Shown: positions 36,766-46,361, counted from the first letter of the stretch. The stretch is 64,000 nt of DNA from Aliiroseovarius sp. PrR006 (GCF_010500215.1 NZ_JAAGOY010000007.1:496001-560000); one strand, 5' to 3'. Notes: generated by a model not told the origin, from the sequence alone. Made by a program: numbers and translations.

Positions 36766-38544
36766 TTACAGCGGCCAAATGAACGGGATCAGGGCCGAGG
36801 CCAGAATGCCAACCGACAGGTTCAGCGGAATCCCCACCTTCAGGAAGTCCGAGAACTTGTAGCCCCCCGGACCATACACCAGCGTGTTGGTCTGATAGCC
36901 AATCGGCGTCGCAAAACTGGCAGAAGCTGCCACCATGACCGCCACCACCAGCGGGCGCGGGTCCAAGCCCAGAGCAGTCGCCAGCCCGATGGCGATCGGG
37001 GTGACCACCACGGCCACGGCGTTGTTCGATACAAGCTCGGTCAAAACTGAGGTCAGCAGATAAATCGCCCAGACGATCAGGAAAGGTGGCAGCTTGCCCA
37101 GAAGTGGTGCGATGCCTTCCGCGATCAGCGCCACCGCGCCCGAGCTTTCCAGCGCCGCGCCGATGCCAAGCATCGAAAAGATCAGCACCAAAAGGCGGCC
37201 ATCCACGGCCCCGAACGCCTCGTCCGCGTCAATGCAGCGGGTCAGCAGCACCACGGCCACGGCCAAGACGGCCAACATGAAAATCGGTGCAACGCCAAAG
37301 CCCGCCAAAGCCACAAGACCGAACAGGGCGGCCACGGCGATCGGCGCATGGCCGCGGCGGTACTCACGATCCGACGGTGCGGACACATCGACAAGGTCCA
37401 TATCCTGCGCCAGACGCTGAATGTCTTCAGGCGCGCCCTCCAGCAGAAGCGTATCGCCCACGCGGACCACAAGATCATCTAACTGACGACCGATATTCTG
37501 GTTCTTGCGGTGCACCGCCAGCGGATAGACACCATAGCGACGGCGCAGGCGCATCCGCCCGAGTTGCTTGCCCACCATTTTACAATCAGGCGAAATCAGC
37601 ACCTCGACCGTGGTCGTTTCCACCGCCGACACCTGGTCCACGCGTTTCAGGCTTTTGTCACGCTGAAGGCTTAAAAGCTCGGTCATCGCAGTCCGTAGCA
37701 CCACGCGATCGCCGACCTGAAGCGTTACCCCTTCAAGGTTACGGCGCAGCGAGGTATCGCCGCGTACAACGTCCACCAGCCGCACGCCTTCGCGCTTGAA
37801 CAACTGCACCCCGTTCACCTCGCGCCCGATCAGGTTCGATTCCGGCGGGATCACGGCCTCGGTAAAGAATTTCTTGCGGGATCTGTCGGACAGAAGCGTC
37901 GCCATGCTGTCACGGTCAGGAAGGATCCTTGGCGCGATGAAGCGCAGGTAAAGCATGCCCCACGCGACCAGAACGATGCCCAAGGGGGTGACTTCGAAAA
38001 TCGTGAACGGCTCAAGCCCACCATCGCGTGCAACGCCGTCGACTAGCAAGTTGGTCGAGGTGCCGATTAGCGTCAGCGTTCCGCCCAAAATGGCGCCATA
38101 GCTCAGTGGGATCAGCAATTTCGAGGCTGACCGACCGATCTTCTTGGCCAGCTGGATAAAGACCGGGATCATCACAACAACCACCGGTGTGTTCGACACA
38201 ACCGCAGACGAAATCACGACGAACCCCATCAACGCGGCCAAGGCCATCATCGGGTTATGCTCTGCCTTCTTCTCAGCAATCTGGGTAAACCATTGCAACG
38301 CGCCCGTGCGTACCAGCGCCCCCATCACGATAAACATGGCAGCAATGGTCCAAGGCGCCGGGTTCGACAGCACCTCGAGCGCGCTGTCATAGTCCAGAAT
38401 ACCCATGACCAGCATGATCGACACACCGCCAATGGCGACGACTTCAGTCGGGAAGCTTTCGCGCAGGAACAGGACGAACATCCCGCCCACTGTCATCAGG
38501 GCAATCACCGCCTGCGTGGTGGCGCTGAACTCGAATAAACCCAT
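36766..38544 (-). CDS. SLC13-family permease with two RCK_C domains (copy 2)
   Basis: A 592-residue transporter built like the one at 34426: helices 1-200, two RCK_C domains (about 205-395, for example LEGVTLQVGDRVVLRT and VRVGDTLLLEG), then helices to the end. Motifs include VSNTPVVVVMIPV, LGGTLTLIGTSTNLLVDGV, VSNNAVAVVVTPIAIG and GYQTNTLVYGPGGYKFSDF. Corresponding motifs differ from copy 1 (TSTNLL against TPPNII), so substrates may differ. The ATG at 38544 is chosen as the closest to the first helix. It is followed without gap by the unknown gene at 36202. Confidence 0.9.
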   Translation of the reverse strand: MGLFEFSATTQAVIALMTVGGMFVLFLRESFPTEVVAIGGVSIMLVMGILDYDSALEVLSNPAPWTIAAMFIVMGALVRTGALQWFTQIAEKKAEHNPMMALAALMGFVVISSAVVSNTPVVVVMIPVFIQLAKKIGRSASKLLIPLSYGAILGGTLTLIGTSTNLLVDGVARDGGLEPFTIFEVTPLGIVLVAWGMLYLRFIAPRILPDRDSMATLLSDRSRKKFFTEAVIPPESNLIGREVNGVQLFKREGVRLVDVVRGDTSLRRNLEGVTLQVGDRVVLRTAMTELLSLQRDKSLKRVDQVSAVETTTVEVLISPDCKMVGKQLGRMRLRRRYGVYPLAVHRKNQNIGRQLDDLVVRVGDTLLLEGAPEDIQRLAQDMDLVDVSAPSDREYRRGHAPIAVAALFGLVALAGFGVAPIFMLAVLAVAVVLLTRCIDADEAFGAVDGRLLVLIFSMLGIGAALESSGAVALIAEGIAPLLGKLPPFLIVWAIYLLTSVLTELVSNNAVAVVVTPIAIGLATALGLDPRPLVVAVMVAASASFATPIGYQTNTLVYGPGGYKFSDFLKVGIPLNLSVGILASALIPFIWPL

Positions 38545-38638
38545 GCAATGTCCCCGTTTAATCGCTTGGACCAGTTTTGCCCTGCACATGGGTCATGGGC
38601 AAGCACGGTTTTGCGGTCGGGTGGAATTAGGCAGCGCG

Positions 38639-39463
38639 TCAGACGGCATCCAAGGGCGAGGATTGCGTCAGCCGCCCCCCGTTCCGTACCATCTGAACCT
38701 TCGTGGCCTTACCCGAGCGATCGTCGGTTTCGATATACAGGCCCGACAGCGTGGCTTCGCCCTCGGCCGGGGTGAAACGCCCCTTTGCCATGCCAGTCAC
38801 GAAGCGGCGCATGGGCTCTTCCTTCTGCATGCCGATTACACTGTTGTAATCACCGCACATCCCGGCATCTGCCATGAACGCGGTGCCTTTGGACAGGATT
38901 TGCGCATCACCTGTCGGGACATGGGTATGCGTCCCCACGACCACGCTTGCGCGTCCATCGCACCAATGTCCAATTGCCATCTTTTCGGATGTGGCTTCAC
39001 AGTGGATGTCAACCAGCGATGCCTGCACAGCCCCGCCCAACGTATGCCGCTTCAGAACCAGATCAACGGCCGAGAACGGGTCGTCATAGGCGCGCTTCAT
39101 AAACACCTGACCCAGCACCTGCGTGACCAAAATCTTGCGGCCCCGGGCATCCGCAAAAACGCGGGCGCCCACGCCGGGGCATTCCTTGGCGTAGTTCAGC
39201 GGACGGATGATGCGTTTTTCCTGATCGCAGAAGCTTAGCATATCGCGCTGATCGAAGGCATGGTCCCCAAGCGTGATCACGTCCACACCCGCGTCCAGCA
39301 GTGTCTTCGCGTGCCCCGCATTCAGCCCATGCCCGCTGGTGGCGTTTTCGCCATTCGCCACGACGAAGTCGAGCTTCCAGTCATTGCGCAGCGTCTTCAG
39401 CCGCTCGGTTACCGCGCGCCGTCCGGCACGCCCCATGATGTCACCAAGAAAGAGTATTTTCAT
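38639..39463 (-). CDS. YmdB/TIGR00282-family metallophosphoesterase
   Basis: A 274-residue cytoplasmic protein with the phosphoesterase motifs LGDIMGRAG (metal ligand Asp), NGENATSG, GDHAFDQ, and THTHVPTGD, as in YmdB-type phosphodiesterases that act on 2',3'-cyclic nucleotides or cyclic AMP. The length is normal for the family. It lies between copy 2 of the SLC13 genes and the 5-FCL gene, all on the minus strand. Confidence 0.92.
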   Translation of the reverse strand: MKILFLGDIMGRAGRRAVTERLKTLRNDWKLDFVVANGENATSGHGLNAGHAKTLLDAGVDVITLGDHAFDQRDMLSFCDQEKRIIRPLNYAKECPGVGARVFADARGRKILVTQVLGQVFMKRAYDDPFSAVDLVLKRHTLGGAVQASLVDIHCEATSEKMAIGHWCDGRASVVVGTHTHVPTGDAQILSKGTAFMADAGMCGDYNSVIGMQKEEPMRRFVTGMAKGRFTPAEGEATLSGLYIETDDRSGKATKVQMVRNGGRLTQSSPLDAV

Positions 39464-39533
39464 GGGACTAGCCCTAGGCGGCTTTCACCCCAAGGGCAAG
39501 TGTTTGGCGAACAATACCCCGCAGGGGGATGTA

Positions 39534-40094
39534 TCAGAACCAGGTGACACCCTCATCGGTTACAATCGCATCCAGTGGCTGGTCCGTGGGTTCCAACGGC
39601 AGGCCATCAGCCTCTTGCGCGCTGTAGGCATAGCCGATGGCCAAAGTTGGACGTCCGGCCCGCAACCCTTCCAGCGTGCGGTCATAGAAACCGCCACCAT
39701 AACCCAGACGTCCGCCCTTGCGGTCAAAGGCCACCAGCGGAACGACCACAACTTCGGGCGTGATGAACTCAAGCTTGGCCGGCACCTGCGCACCAAAGGG
39801 ACCGTCCACCATGTCGCTGTCGGGACGCCAGCTGGCGAACTTCAGGGGTTGCCCTTCGCCCGTGATATACGGCACGCCAATCGTAGACCAAGCCGCCAGC
39901 GCGGCCATCGCGGGCAGCGGATTGATCTCGGTCCGGATGGGCATATAGCCCGCCATCGCTTTGCCCTTGTGGTCATTCAGAACCGAAATCAGATGCGCCA
40001 CACCCAGCGCCGAGCGTGCTTCGGAATGCGCCTCTTTGCGGCGGGCAAAGGCAGCTTTACGGGCGGCCGCTTTCACGGCGGTCAGGTCGGTCAT
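39534..40094 (-). CDS. 5-formyltetrahydrofolate cyclo-ligase
   Basis: A 186-residue enzyme that converts 5-formyl-THF to 5,10-methenyl-THF with ATP. The family pattern is clear: an N-terminal KAAARKAAFARRKEAH helix, the MAGYMPIRTEI strand, and VVVPLVAFDRKGGRLGYGGG with FYDRTL for nucleotide and folate binding. In gammaproteobacteria this gene neighbours 6S RNA; the 70 bases after it here are too short and show no such RNA. Confidence 0.93.
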   Translation of the reverse strand: MTDLTAVKAAARKAAFARRKEAHSEARSALGVAHLISVLNDHKGKAMAGYMPIRTEINPLPAMAALAAWSTIGVPYITGEGQPLKFASWRPDSDMVDGPFGAQVPAKLEFITPEVVVVPLVAFDRKGGRLGYGGGFYDRTLEGLRAGRPTLAIGYAYSAQEADGLPLEPTDQPLDAIVTDEGVTWF

Positions 40095-40115
40095 GTCGAA
40101 ATCCAGTCAGGGTCG

Positions 40116-41501
40116 TCAGATCAGCATTACAGCGGCAAGGCCAAGGAAAGCGAAGAAGCCCACGACATCTGTCACCGTGGTCACGAACGCGCCCGAGGCC
40201 AGTGCCGGGTCGATATCCATCTGATCCAGCACCACCGGGACAATAACGCCTGCAAGCCCTGCGATCACAAGGTTCACGACCATCGCAACACCGATCACGA
40301 CACCAAGAAGCGGTGTGCCGAACCAGAGCACGCCAACGATCCCCATAACCACTGCAAAGATAATCCCGTTGACCAACCCCACGGCCGCTTCACGCCAGAT
40401 CACGCGCCACAAGTTGGCGGATGTCAGGTCTTTCGTGGCAATCGCACGCACAGCCACGGTCAGCGATTGCGTGCCTGCGTTGCCCCCCATGGACGCCACA
40501 ATCGGCATCAGCACGGCCAGCGCCACGAATTGGGCAATCACCGCATCAAACTGCGCAATCACAAGCGACGCCAGGATCGAGGTCACAAGGTTCACTGCCA
40601 GCCACGGGAAGCGGCGTTTGGTGGTTTCAACGATCTTGTCCGAGAGCGAGCTTTCCTCGCCCACACCGGCCAGACGCAGGATGTCTTCTTCGTGTTCTTC
40701 ATCCAGAATGACCATCGCGTCGTCGATGGTGATCACACCGACCAAACGGTCGTCCGCGTCCACGACGGGGGCCGAAATCAGGTGATACTGGTTGAACGCA
40801 TAGGCGACCTCGCCCTCGTCCTGCATCACGGGGATGGTGCGAAAGCTGTCTTCAGTCAGCGAGGTCATGGGCACCTCGCGTGCACTGCCCATCAAACGAC
40901 CCAACGTGACATAGCCCGTCGGGCGCATCCGCGGATCAACCAAGATCACGTGATAGAACTGTTCGGGCAGATCATCCTGAGACCGCAGGAAATCAATCGT
41001 CTGCCCGACGTTCCAGTGATCCGGCGCCACGACCAGCTCGCGCTGCATCAGACGACCGGCGGATTCCTCGGGGTATGACAGCGACTGCTCGACCACGACC
41101 CGATCGTCTTCGTCTAGCGCGTCCAGAACAGCCTCGGTCTGCGGATCGTCGAGGTCTTCGATTAGGTCAACAACGTCGTCCGTTTCCAGATCGCGCACGG
41201 CCTCGGCCAGGACGGCGGGCTCCATCGCACCAACCACGTCTTCACGCAGACCTTCGTCCAGTTCAGACAGAACCTCGCCGTCAAACTCCGTGCCATACAG
41301 GCGAACGAACGTGTCGCGATCATCGTCGGGCAGCTGTTCGACAAGGTCGGCGATGTCAGCGGCGTGCAGCGGATCCAGAAGGGCCTGAAGTGCGGGCCCA
41401 TCTTCAGCGGCCAGCGCTTGTCGGACTGGACCAAAGGTTTCGCGATCTAGCTCGTAGTCACCTTCTTCGGGCGTGTCGTCGATTTGTTGGTCATCCAGCA
41501 T
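40116..41501 (-). CDS. mgtE: Magnesium transporter MgtE
   Basis: A 461-residue inner-membrane channel. Residues about 30-140 are the acidic MgtE N-domain (LHAADIADLVEQLPDDDRDT, DLETDDVVDLIEDLDD), 145-270 the CBS pair that senses Mg (VVDADDRLVGVITIDDAM), and the rest five helices ending in the pore signature (MPIVASMGGNAGTQSLTVAVRA). The ATG at 41501 follows CGGAGGGCG. It is divergent from guaD and ends 21 bases from 5-FCL. Confidence 0.94.
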   Translation of the reverse strand: MLDDQQIDDTPEEGDYELDRETFGPVRQALAAEDGPALQALLDPLHAADIADLVEQLPDDDRDTFVRLYGTEFDGEVLSELDEGLREDVVGAMEPAVLAEAVRDLETDDVVDLIEDLDDPQTEAVLDALDEDDRVVVEQSLSYPEESAGRLMQRELVVAPDHWNVGQTIDFLRSQDDLPEQFYHVILVDPRMRPTGYVTLGRLMGSAREVPMTSLTEDSFRTIPVMQDEGEVAYAFNQYHLISAPVVDADDRLVGVITIDDAMVILDEEHEEDILRLAGVGEESSLSDKIVETTKRRFPWLAVNLVTSILASLVIAQFDAVIAQFVALAVLMPIVASMGGNAGTQSLTVAVRAIATKDLTSANLWRVIWREAAVGLVNGIIFAVVMGIVGVLWFGTPLLGVVIGVAMVVNLVIAGLAGVIVPVVLDQMDIDPALASGAFVTTVTDVVGFFAFLGLAAVMLI

Positions 41502-41628
41502 CGCGCGCCCTCCGTCCACTGTTTGGCCCGACCATAGGCCAAGCCATCCCGCAAGTGAACCGGCAGAAAGACATTGAACAGGTGAATTTCGCAGCCTACC
41601 GTGAACAACGGCAAACAAGGAGCGACCG

Positions 41629-42912
41629 ATGGAACTGCTTCTAGGACAGGTTATTCAATTCAACGACACACCGTTTGACGAGCGGCCCGAGGACGCGGCC
41701 ACGCATAACCGGCGTGGAGCCGTCTTGGTAGACGACGGTTTGATTGCAGATGTGGGCGCAGCAGACACCCTGCGCGCCCAGCATCCCCAGGCCCGTGTGA
41801 CCGATATGGGCGATGCGCTGTTGTCGCCCGGCTTTGTCGACACGCATGTGCATTACCCTCAGACCGCGATCATCGCGTCGTGGGGCAAACGGCTGATCGA
41901 CTGGCTAAATAGCTATACTTTCCCTGAAGAAAGCCGGTTTGGCGATGCAAGCCACGCCACCCAGATTGCCGAGACCTATTTCGACCTTGTCACGGCGGCG
42001 GGCACCACGACGACGGTCAGCTATTGCACCATTCACCCGGAAAGCGCGGATGCCTATTTTACGGCGGCGCAAACGCGCGGGCTGCGGGCGCTTGGCGGCA
42101 AGACCTGCATGGATCGCAATGCCCCCGACACTCTGCGCGACACCCCGCAATCCGCTTATGACGACAGCAAAGCCCTGCTTGAGCGCTGGCACGGGCAGGA
42201 CCGGCTGTCCTATGTGATTACACCACGCTTCGCGCCCACTTCGACCCCTGAACAGTTGGAAGCCTTGGGCGCGCTCTGGGCCGATCACCCTGACCTACTG
42301 ATGCAGACTCATATCAGCGAACAGCACGAAGAGATCGCATGGGTCGCGGACCTCTTTCCCGATGCCCGCGACTATTTGGATGTGTATGAACACTTCGGGC
42401 TGGTGGGCAAAGGTGCCCTTCTGGGCCACGCGATCCACCTGACGGAACGCGAGCGCGACCGCATCGCCGAGTTGGACGCCAGCGTCATTCACTGCCCGAC
42501 GTCTAACATGTTCATCGGCTCCGGCCTGTTCGACATGAAAGGCTTGATGACACAGGGCCACCGGATCGGCTTGGCATCCGACACGGGAGGCGGATCCAGC
42601 TTTTCGATGCTGCGCACGATGGCAGCCGCCTATGAGGTTGGCCAATTGTCCGGCACAGCACTGCATCCAGCACAACTGTGGTGGCTGGCGACCGCAGGAT
42701 CCGCTGCGTCCATCCACTTAGGCGACAAGATCGGGCGTCTGGCCCCGGGGTACGAGGCTGACATCATCGCAGTTGATCTGGCATCCACCCCCGCCATCGC
42801 CCAGCGCGCGGCGCGGGCCGAGACCATCTGGGAAGCGGTCTTTCCCACCATCATGATGGGGGATGATCGGGCAATCTCGGCCGTCTGGGCCGGAGGCCGG
42901 AAGATCAAATAA
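41629..42912 (+). CDS. guaD: Guanine deaminase
   Basis: The 427-residue amidohydrolase converts guanine to xanthine. Metal ligands are visible in GFVDTHVHYPQT, HISEQHEEI, GHAIHLTERE and SDTGGGSS, with the family-typical PRFAPTSTPEQL and CPTSNMFIGSG. It is in purine salvage and alone here. The start ATG follows AAGGAGCG. The stop lies 3 bases from the convergent hisN-like gene, so no terminator fits between. Confidence 0.93.
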   Translation: MELLLGQVIQFNDTPFDERPEDAATHNRRGAVLVDDGLIADVGAADTLRAQHPQARVTDMGDALLSPGFVDTHVHYPQTAIIASWGKRLIDWLNSYTFPEESRFGDASHATQIAETYFDLVTAAGTTTTVSYCTIHPESADAYFTAAQTRGLRALGGKTCMDRNAPDTLRDTPQSAYDDSKALLERWHGQDRLSYVITPRFAPTSTPEQLEALGALWADHPDLLMQTHISEQHEEIAWVADLFPDARDYLDVYEHFGLVGKGALLGHAIHLTERERDRIAELDASVIHCPTSNMFIGSGLFDMKGLMTQGHRIGLASDTGGGSSFSMLRTMAAAYEVGQLSGTALHPAQLWWLATAGSAASIHLGDKIGRLAPGYEADIIAVDLASTPAIAQRAARAETIWEAVFPTIMMGDDRAISAVWAGGRKIK

Positions 42913-42915
42913 CCA

Positions 42916-43719
42916 TCAGACCTTTGACAGCACTTCAAGCGCCTGAGCGTGAAGCTCGGCGTTGGCGGCGGCCACAACACGTCCGCCTTGATGTACGGGA
43001 CCACCTTGCCAGTCGGTCATGATCCCGCCCGCGGCCTCGATCACAGCGATCGGGGCCTGAACATCATAAGATTGCAGACCTGCTTCGATCACCATGTCGA
43101 CCTGCCCGGCAGCGACCAGACCATAGGCATAACAATCCATGCCATACCGTGTCAGCTTGGCCTGTCGTGCCACGGCATGAAACGCCGCGGCCTCTTCCGC
43201 GGTTCCGACTTCGGGAAACGTGGTGAACAGGATCGCGTCCGACAGATCCGAAGTCGCACGGGTTTTCAGATCGCGCCGCCCCATCGGGCCTTCGACCCAC
43301 GCCTCGCCAAACCCGCCAAGGAAACGCTCTTTGATGTAGGGCTGGTCGATAATGCCCAAGGCCGGACCGGTCTCGGGCCCAACGGCAATCAACACGCCCC
43401 ACGTGGGCGTACCGGACATGAAGCCGCGTGTGCCGTCAATCGGGTCCAACACCCATGTCAGGCCGCTGCTCCCCTCTTTCGCGCCGAACTCTTCACCGAA
43501 GATCCCATCCTCGGGCCGAAGTTCGGCAAGCAGACTACGCATCGCCTTTTCCGCCGCCCGATCCCCTTCGGTTACCGGATCAAACCCCTCAGAGAGTTTG
43601 TTGTCGGCCGTCAGATCCGAAGATCGAAAAAAGGGAAGAACTGCGTCGCGCGCAGCATCGGCCAAAGCATTGGCCACGCGAATAAGGTCAGTTTGTGTAT
43701 CTGTGCTCAAGGTCTGCAT
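42916..43719 (-). CDS. hisN: Inositol-monophosphatase family, probable histidinol-phosphatase
   Basis: A 267-residue phosphatase with the IMPase motifs: GEEFGAKEG (metal Glu), WVLDPIDGTRGFMSG (metal Asp-x-Ile-Asp) and YDVQAPIAVIEAAGG (metal Asp). Sequences of this length with DPIDGTRGF in alphaproteobacteria are usually annotated as histidinol-phosphatase, the last phosphatase step of histidine synthesis; inositol phosphate activity cannot be excluded. Start is ATG 43719. Confidence 0.82.
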   Translation of the reverse strand: MQTLSTDTQTDLIRVANALADAARDAVLPFFRSSDLTADNKLSEGFDPVTEGDRAAEKAMRSLLAELRPEDGIFGEEFGAKEGSSGLTWVLDPIDGTRGFMSGTPTWGVLIAVGPETGPALGIIDQPYIKERFLGGFGEAWVEGPMGRRDLKTRATSDLSDAILFTTFPEVGTAEEAAAFHAVARQAKLTRYGMDCYAYGLVAAGQVDMVIEAGLQSYDVQAPIAVIEAAGGIMTDWQGGPVHQGGRVVAAANAELHAQALEVLSKV

Positions 43720-43778
43720 CGCCAATCCCCTATGCTATTACTAGCGCGGTATCAGCGATGCCCAAGTCACGTCAAGCG

Positions 43779-44147
43779 TCAGGCAACGTCCGACAGCACA
43801 CGCGCCAATTCGAATAAGCGGCGGCGTTGATTTTCCGGGATCGAATAGTAGCTACGCACCAGCTCCAGCGCTTCCTTGTCTGCAAGGATATCGCTTGGCA
43901 CCGCGTCACAGTTCATTTCATGCGCGTGGCTTTCCAAGCCCTCGAAGAAGAAGCTGACAGGCACCGACAACGCTGAGGCCATGTCCCAAAGCCGAGACGC
44001 CGAGACGCGGTTCATGCCGGTCTCGTATTTCTGAATTTGCTGGAACTTGATTCCGACTTTCTCGGCCAATTGATGCTGGGTCATGCCCACCATCCAGCGC
44101 CGATGGCGTACACGTTTACCTACATGGATATCCACAGGATGCTTCAT
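43779..44147 (-). CDS. XRE-family transcriptional regulator
   Basis: A 122-residue regulator with a Cro/CI-type helix-turn-helix at about residues 10-65 (RVRHRRWMVGMTQHQLAEKV, GIKFQQIQKYETGMNRVSAS) and a helical C-terminus with PENQRRRLFELARVL. Short regulators of this type are frequent in Rhodobacterales. The ATG at 44147 is preferred over an upstream codon. It is divergent from the quinone oxidoreductase gene, with 297 bases between. Confidence 0.88.
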   Translation of the reverse strand: MKHPVDIHVGKRVRHRRWMVGMTQHQLAEKVGIKFQQIQKYETGMNRVSASRLWDMASALSVPVSFFFEGLESHAHEMNCDAVPSDILADKEALELVRSYYSIPENQRRRLFELARVLSDVA

Positions 44148-44282
44148 CCAATAACTCCTCGTTAACAAGCTGCCAGGCAGCCTTACCTACTTCTTACGCA
44201 TCAAGCGCTCTACCAGCGCATGAAAAGTCACAATCAAACTCATGTGGCCTAAAGGATCAACGAATGCACGAAATCATTCACT

Positions 44283-44323
44283 ACCATTGCGGGATAAGCC
44301 CCGCACAGCCAGCACGCAATGGT
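44283..44323. promoter_or_regulatory. 9-bp inverted repeat ACCATTGCG/CGCAATGGT
   Basis: ACCATTGCG (44283-44291) and CGCAATGGT (44315-44323) are exact inverted copies with 23 bases between. They lie in the divergent gap between the XRE and oxidoreductase genes and may be an operator. The remaining part of the gap (44148-44444) shows nothing else recognisable. Confidence 0.35.
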
Positions 44324-44444
44324 TATCTAACATAGTCAAGAAAGCATTGCAATTTAACCCGTTAATCAACCTACAGCGGCAATTGAGGCTGAGTAGCTCT
44401 CGATTTCTTCCTATCACCGCGCTACATCATCCGCAGGAGGCCCC

Positions 44445-45416
44445 ATGAAAACATTTCGCGTTACAGAGCTTGGCAAACGTCCTGCATTGACGGACCTAAA
44501 ACCCTTGCCCATCGAACCAGATCAGGCACGCGTGGACATCCGCGCTTGTGGCTTGAATTTTGCCGACCTTCTGATGACTAAGGGAAGCTATCAGGACACG
44601 CCTGACGTCCCGTTTTCCCTCGGGATGGAACCCGCCGGCATCGTGACCGAGCTTGGTCCAGATACAGATGGCCCTGCCATGGGCACGCGCGTTGTCGTGT
44701 TTTCTGGCAAAGACGGGTTGGCCGACGAAGGCGTGTTTCCTGCTGACCGCTGCCTTCCCCTGCCCGACAACATGAGCTTTGAAGACGCGGCCGCCTTCCA
44801 GATTGCCTACGGCACCAGCCACGTCGCGCTGGACTACAAGGCCCAGCTTCAACCCGGCGAGACCCTTTTGGTGCTTGGCGCAGCGGGCGGCGTGGGCCTG
44901 ACGGCTGTCGAGATTGGCAAGGTGATGGGCGCGCGGGTCATCGCCTGTGCGCGCGGCGCCGACAAGCTTGAGATCTGCAAACGCGCTGGCGCGGATCATG
45001 TGATCGACAGCACCTCTGAGGACATCCGTGATGCCGTGAAAGCGCTTGGCGGGGCGGATGTGGTCTATGACGCAGTCGGTGGCGAACAGGGCGAGGCCGC
45101 GTTCCGCGCCACGAACCCGGACGGGCGGTTCCTGTATATCGGCTTTGCCTCGGGCGATATGCCCAAGCTGAAACCCAACCATATGCTGGTGAAGAACATT
45201 ACCGCCATTGGGCTGTACTGGGGGGGCTATCTGAAGTTCAAGCCTGAGGTTCTGACCGACAGCCTGCGCCAGCTTCTTGACTGGTACGCCGACGGCAAGA
45301 TCCAACCGCATGTCAGCCACACCTTGCCATTGGACCAAGCCGAGGACGCGCTGGAGCTTCTGCGCAGCCGCAAGTCCACCGGCAAGGTCGTCGTCACGAT
45401 GGGGCCGAACGACTAG
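44445..45416 (+). CDS. NADPH:quinone oxidoreductase-like MDR protein
   Basis: A 323-residue zinc-free alcohol-dehydrogenase-like protein. It has the GroES-like N-domain (CGLNFADLLMTKGSYQ), the nucleotide motif LGAAGGVGLTAVEIGKVMGA and a YDAVGGEQGEAAFRA region of quinone oxidoreductases. No zinc ligands are seen. It probably reduces quinones or enoyl compounds with NADPH. The ATG at 44445 follows GCAGGAGG. It converges on the LysR gene at 45432. Confidence 0.9.
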   Translation: MKTFRVTELGKRPALTDLKPLPIEPDQARVDIRACGLNFADLLMTKGSYQDTPDVPFSLGMEPAGIVTELGPDTDGPAMGTRVVVFSGKDGLADEGVFPADRCLPLPDNMSFEDAAAFQIAYGTSHVALDYKAQLQPGETLLVLGAAGGVGLTAVEIGKVMGARVIACARGADKLEICKRAGADHVIDSTSEDIRDAVKALGGADVVYDAVGGEQGEAAFRATNPDGRFLYIGFASGDMPKLKPNHMLVKNITAIGLYWGGYLKFKPEVLTDSLRQLLDWYADGKIQPHVSHTLPLDQAEDALELLRSRKSTGKVVVTMGPND

Positions 45417-45431
45417 GCCCCATCCCAGGCC

Positions 45432-46283
45432 TTACAGCTCGTCAAATGCGCGCCGGATCATGTCCAGAAGGTCGTCCATCGCCTGATTGCCGCTTTTGGC
45501 GGCGTACATGTTCACTTGCGTCACGGCCAGGTCCGGCAGTGCACCGCCATGATCCACCACATCCAGATCACTGCGTACCGTGCCTTCGATGACCGCATGA
45601 ACGGCGAGGTCTGCCGATAGGGATGCCTCAATCGTGCGGGTCGAATCGCTTTCGACGCCCATTTCCCACGGGATGCCTGCCTCGTCCAACGCCTGCTGCA
45701 CCTCTTTTCGGAAAATGCAGTTGTGCTCGAATGCCAAACGCAAGGGGCGTTGCCGCCACGCTTGCCCGCCCGGTGCACCGACCCAGACCAAAGGCAACGC
45801 GGTCAGTGTTTCGCCGCCCGCGTCCATCTCCTCCTCCGTGGTCAGAATAGCGTCGCACTCTCCGCGCGCGAACATCGCCTTCAGCCGGCTGGTATAGGAC
45901 GAGATCAGCTGAACGCGCATCCGCGGATAGGCCGCATGGAACTGGCGCAGCACCTTGGGAATCGCCGGATAGACGACGTCAGCAGGCACGCCCAACACCA
46001 CCTCGCCCTCAAAAGCCTGGTCAGTTAGGCGCGAATACACCTCGTCATTCAGGCGCAGAATGCGGCGGGCATAACCCAGCAATTGCTCGCCATCTGCGGT
46101 CAGAGACACCCCGCGCCCAGTACGGTCCAGCAATGGCCGCCCTAGACTTTCCTCAAGACGTTTCAACTGCATGGACACAGCCGATTGCGTCAGATGCAAA
46201 AGTCCGGCAGCCCGCGTGACCCCGCCCGCATCGGCAACGGTGGCAAAACTGCGCAGGGCGGTCAGATCAAGGTTACGCGGCAT
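45432..46283 (-). CDS. LysR-family transcriptional regulator
   Basis: A 283-residue regulator with the N-terminal winged helix (LDLTALRSFATVADAGGVTR, LLHLTQSAVSMQLKRLEESL) and a substrate-binding-like effector domain (GEVVLGVPADVVYPAIPKVL). Targets and inducer are unknown. It is divergent from a small DUF1127 gene with an inverted repeat of LysR type between them, so that gene is a likely target. Confidence 0.9.
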   Translation of the reverse strand: MPRNLDLTALRSFATVADAGGVTRAAGLLHLTQSAVSMQLKRLEESLGRPLLDRTGRGVSLTADGEQLLGYARRILRLNDEVYSRLTDQAFEGEVVLGVPADVVYPAIPKVLRQFHAAYPRMRVQLISSYTSRLKAMFARGECDAILTTEEEMDAGGETLTALPLVWVGAPGGQAWRQRPLRLAFEHNCIFRKEVQQALDEAGIPWEMGVESDSTRTIEASLSADLAVHAVIEGTVRSDLDVVDHGGALPDLAVTQVNMYAAKSGNQAMDDLLDMIRRAFDEL

Positions 46284-46361
46284 ATCAAACTCCGTGATGA
46301 TTCATTACAAAATCATTCATTTTACTTATCTTACTTGCTCAAGCATAACGATCACGAAATT

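Noticed and set aside
39464-39533. 6S RNA next to the 5-formyl-THF cyclo-ligase gene
   Set aside because: Only 70 bases are available and no long double-hairpin typical of 6S RNA is visible; only a short CCCC/GGGG stem is seen.
40728-40737. GGTGATCACA inside mgtE resembling the GntR operator
   Set aside because: It lies inside a coding region, differs in the first base and is single; it encodes conserved residues of the CBS domain.
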